Positions 22,274 to 22,610 of a stretch of 22,610 nucleotides of DNA are shown piece after piece (positions within the stretch are counted from its first letter, which is position 1; the number at the start of each line of letters is the position of its first letter). Source of the stretch: DATAVK01 sp036267755 (GTDB lineage Bacteria > Actinomycetota > Actinomycetes > JAFAQI01). The notes under the pieces were generated by a model that had not been told where the DNA came from, did not search any database, and saw nothing but the letters and a program-made list of their open reading frames with translations. The position numbers were made by a program, and so were the translations under genes. The DNA lies in the NCBI GenBank assembly GCA_036267755.1, contig DATAVK010000055.1:1-22610 (forward strand), written 5' to 3'.

Positions 22274-22290
22274 AACGACTGGCATAGCGT
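22261..22290 (+). promoter_or_regulatory. rrn promoter P2
   Basis: TTGACT at 22261-22266, 18-base spacer, TAGCGT at 22285-22290. This is a strong match to actinobacterial rRNA promoters. Transcription would start near 22297, about 250 bases before the mature 16S end. A GGATC/GATCC hairpin with a GAGA tetraloop (22310-22323) would lie at the start of the transcript. Confidence 0.75.
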
Positions 22291-22344
22291 ACGTCGGTTG
22301 CCCCGCGACGGATCGAGAGATCCCGACCGGTGCGCGTCCGTCCC

Positions 22345-22370
22345 TTGAGAACTCAACAGCGTGCCAAAAG
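22345..22370 (+). promoter_or_regulatory. Conserved rRNA leader motif (boxA-type antitermination region)
   Basis: TTGAGAACTCAA followed by CAGCGTGCCAAAAG. This motif is, from memory, strongly conserved in actinobacterial rRNA leaders and lies in the Nus-factor (boxA) antitermination region. It is the best evidence that the upstream promoters serve the 16S gene. Confidence 0.7.
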
Positions 22371-22384
22371 TCAGTGCCAAGACC

Positions 22385-22420
22385 CCATGCGGGCGGCCAC
22401 TTCGGTGGGCGCATGCATGG
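22385..22420 (+). other. UUCG-capped hairpin in the 16S leader
   Basis: Outer stem CCATGC (22385-22390) with GCATGG (22415-22420), a 2x2 internal loop, then GCGGCCAC (22393-22400) with GTGGGCGC (22405-22412) containing one G-G mismatch. The loop is TTCG closed by C-G, an extra-stable tetraloop. Its role is not known; leader folding or processing is likely. Confidence 0.6.
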
Positions 22421-22465
22421 ATTAATGGCGATGACAGACGAACAGCTAGTTAGTTTTTCTGATAA

Positions 22466-22493
22466 TCGTCAGGTTCAATCATGGCTCGTCAGG
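22466..22493 (+). repeat. Direct repeat TCGTCAGG, two copies
   Basis: Identical 8-base copies at 22466-22473 and 22486-22493, 20 bases apart start to start (about two helical turns). The second copy spans the loop of the terminator-like hairpin. May be chance. Confidence 0.4.
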
Positions 22494-22508
22494 AGCCATG
22501 GCTTTTCT
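22480..22508 (+). terminator. Terminator-like hairpin in the 16S leader (possible attenuator)
   Basis: CATGGCTC (22480-22487) pairs perfectly with GAGCCATG (22493-22500) around the loop GTCAG, followed by GC and TTTTCT (22503-22508). This has the form of an intrinsic terminator on the + strand, although the T-run is short. It lies only about 40 bases before mature 16S, so a full terminator would need to be overridden by antitermination. A processing or folding role is the alternative. Confidence 0.45.
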
Positions 22509-22513
22509 GTGTC

Positions 22514-22540
22514 GATAGCCCGGCTTACCGGCCGGTTATC
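22514..22540 (+). other. Hairpin immediately upstream of mature 16S rRNA
   Basis: GATAGCC (22514-22520) pairs with GGTTATC (22534-22540, one G-U); after a bulged C21, GGC (22522-22524) pairs with GCC (22531-22533). The six-base loop is TTACCG. The same region contains the palindrome ACCGGCCGGT (22527-22536), an alternative fold. It ends about 8 bases before the inferred 16S 5' end. Confidence 0.45.
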
Positions 22541-22548
22541 TATAGACA

Positions 22549-22610
22549 TTAACGGAGAGTTTGATCCTGGCTCAGGACGAACGCTGGCGGCGTGCTTAAC
22601 ACATGCAAGT
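22549..22610 (+). rRNA. rrs: 16S ribosomal RNA, 5' end (partial)
   Basis: The universal 8F/27F region AGAGTTTGATCCTGGCTCAG occupies 22556-22575. It is followed by GACGAACGCTGGCGGCGTGC and TTAACACATGCAAGT, as in actinobacterial 16S. Placing the first A of that motif at E. coli position 8 puts the mature 5' end near 22549. The gene runs off the window; 23S and 5S presumably follow. Confidence 0.97.

Larger units (their letters stand above)
22122..22548 (+). other. Non-coding rrn promoter and leader region between tyrS and 16S rRNA
   Basis: 427 bases without a convincing gene. It holds promoters P1 and P2, a long stem-loop between them, the conserved leader motif TTGAGAACTCAA, a UUCG-capped hairpin, a terminator-like hairpin and a final hairpin just before the mature 16S end. 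GC content falls to 45 of 100 bases over 22421-22520, well below the neighbouring genes. The leader is expected to be removed by RNase III and other ribonucleases; the 3' partner strand is beyond the window. Confidence 0.85.

Noticed and set aside
22006..22380. Minus-strand open frame beginning MALTFGTLLSSQGT across the rrn leader
   Set aside because: It is the reverse translation of the conserved rRNA leader motif and of tyrS; this type of spurious ORF is common next to 16S genes.
22437..22466. Third rrn promoter with -10 GATAAT at 22461-22466
   Set aside because: No acceptable -35 at 16-18 bases; the low GC content of this segment makes such hexamers likely by chance.
22471..22495. tRNA-like T-loop (GGTTCAATC) in the 16S leader
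   Set aside because: The flanking bases do not form a T-stem, and no acceptor, D or anticodon arms can be drawn.

Overview
The window is chromosomal DNA from a high-GC Gram-positive bacterium (Actinomycetota). The support is the uniformly GC-rich coding sequence with many GTG starts, the four-base GTGA/ATGA gene overlaps, the gene orders ribD-ribE-ribBA-ribH, infC-rpmI-rplT and argCJBD..FRGH-mpg-tyrS, the conserved TTGAGAACTCAA motif of actinobacterial rRNA leaders, and the first 62 bases of a 16S rRNA gene of actinobacterial type. I cannot name a genus. All genes lie on the + strand, and I see no mobile element, CRISPR array, prophage or toxin island.

Layout. (1) 1-2837: riboflavin operon, starting inside ribD, with every gene overlapping the next. 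(2) 2919-4219: hisG coupled to an SseB-family gene. (3) 4237-5762: a promoter, a structured leader of about 218 nt, then infC (AUC start), rpmI and rplT. A SpoU-type RNA methyltransferase that appears to start at CUG follows, then a soluble PAS histidine kinase with no regulator gene beside it. (4) 7774-11343: pheS-pheT. (5) 11352-18828 and on to 20243: an ARG box/promoter unit and the arginine operon argC-argJ-argB-argD-[receiver]-argF-argR-argG-argH, continuing by overlap into mpg and tyrS. (6) 22118-22610: tandem rRNA promoters, a long structured leader that becomes much less GC-rich towards its end, and the 5' end of 16S rRNA.

How the parts work together. The riboflavin genes supply FMN and FAD. 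The infC-rplT, pheST, tyrS and rrn genes serve translation. The arg genes encode the acetyl-cycle pathway from N-acetylglutamate to arginine, and ArgR encoded inside the operon probably represses its own promoter through the ARG boxes at 11352-11386.

Most of the window is ordinary housekeeping sequence. The items most worth a second look are the CheY-like single-domain receiver embedded between argD and argF (and its possible link to the orphan kinase about 8 kb upstream), the infC leader with mutually exclusive pairings, the leaderless argC with ARG boxes threaded through its promoter, and the 16S leader, which carries a terminator-like hairpin about 40 nt before the mature rRNA. None of these is proven to be a new system from sequence alone.
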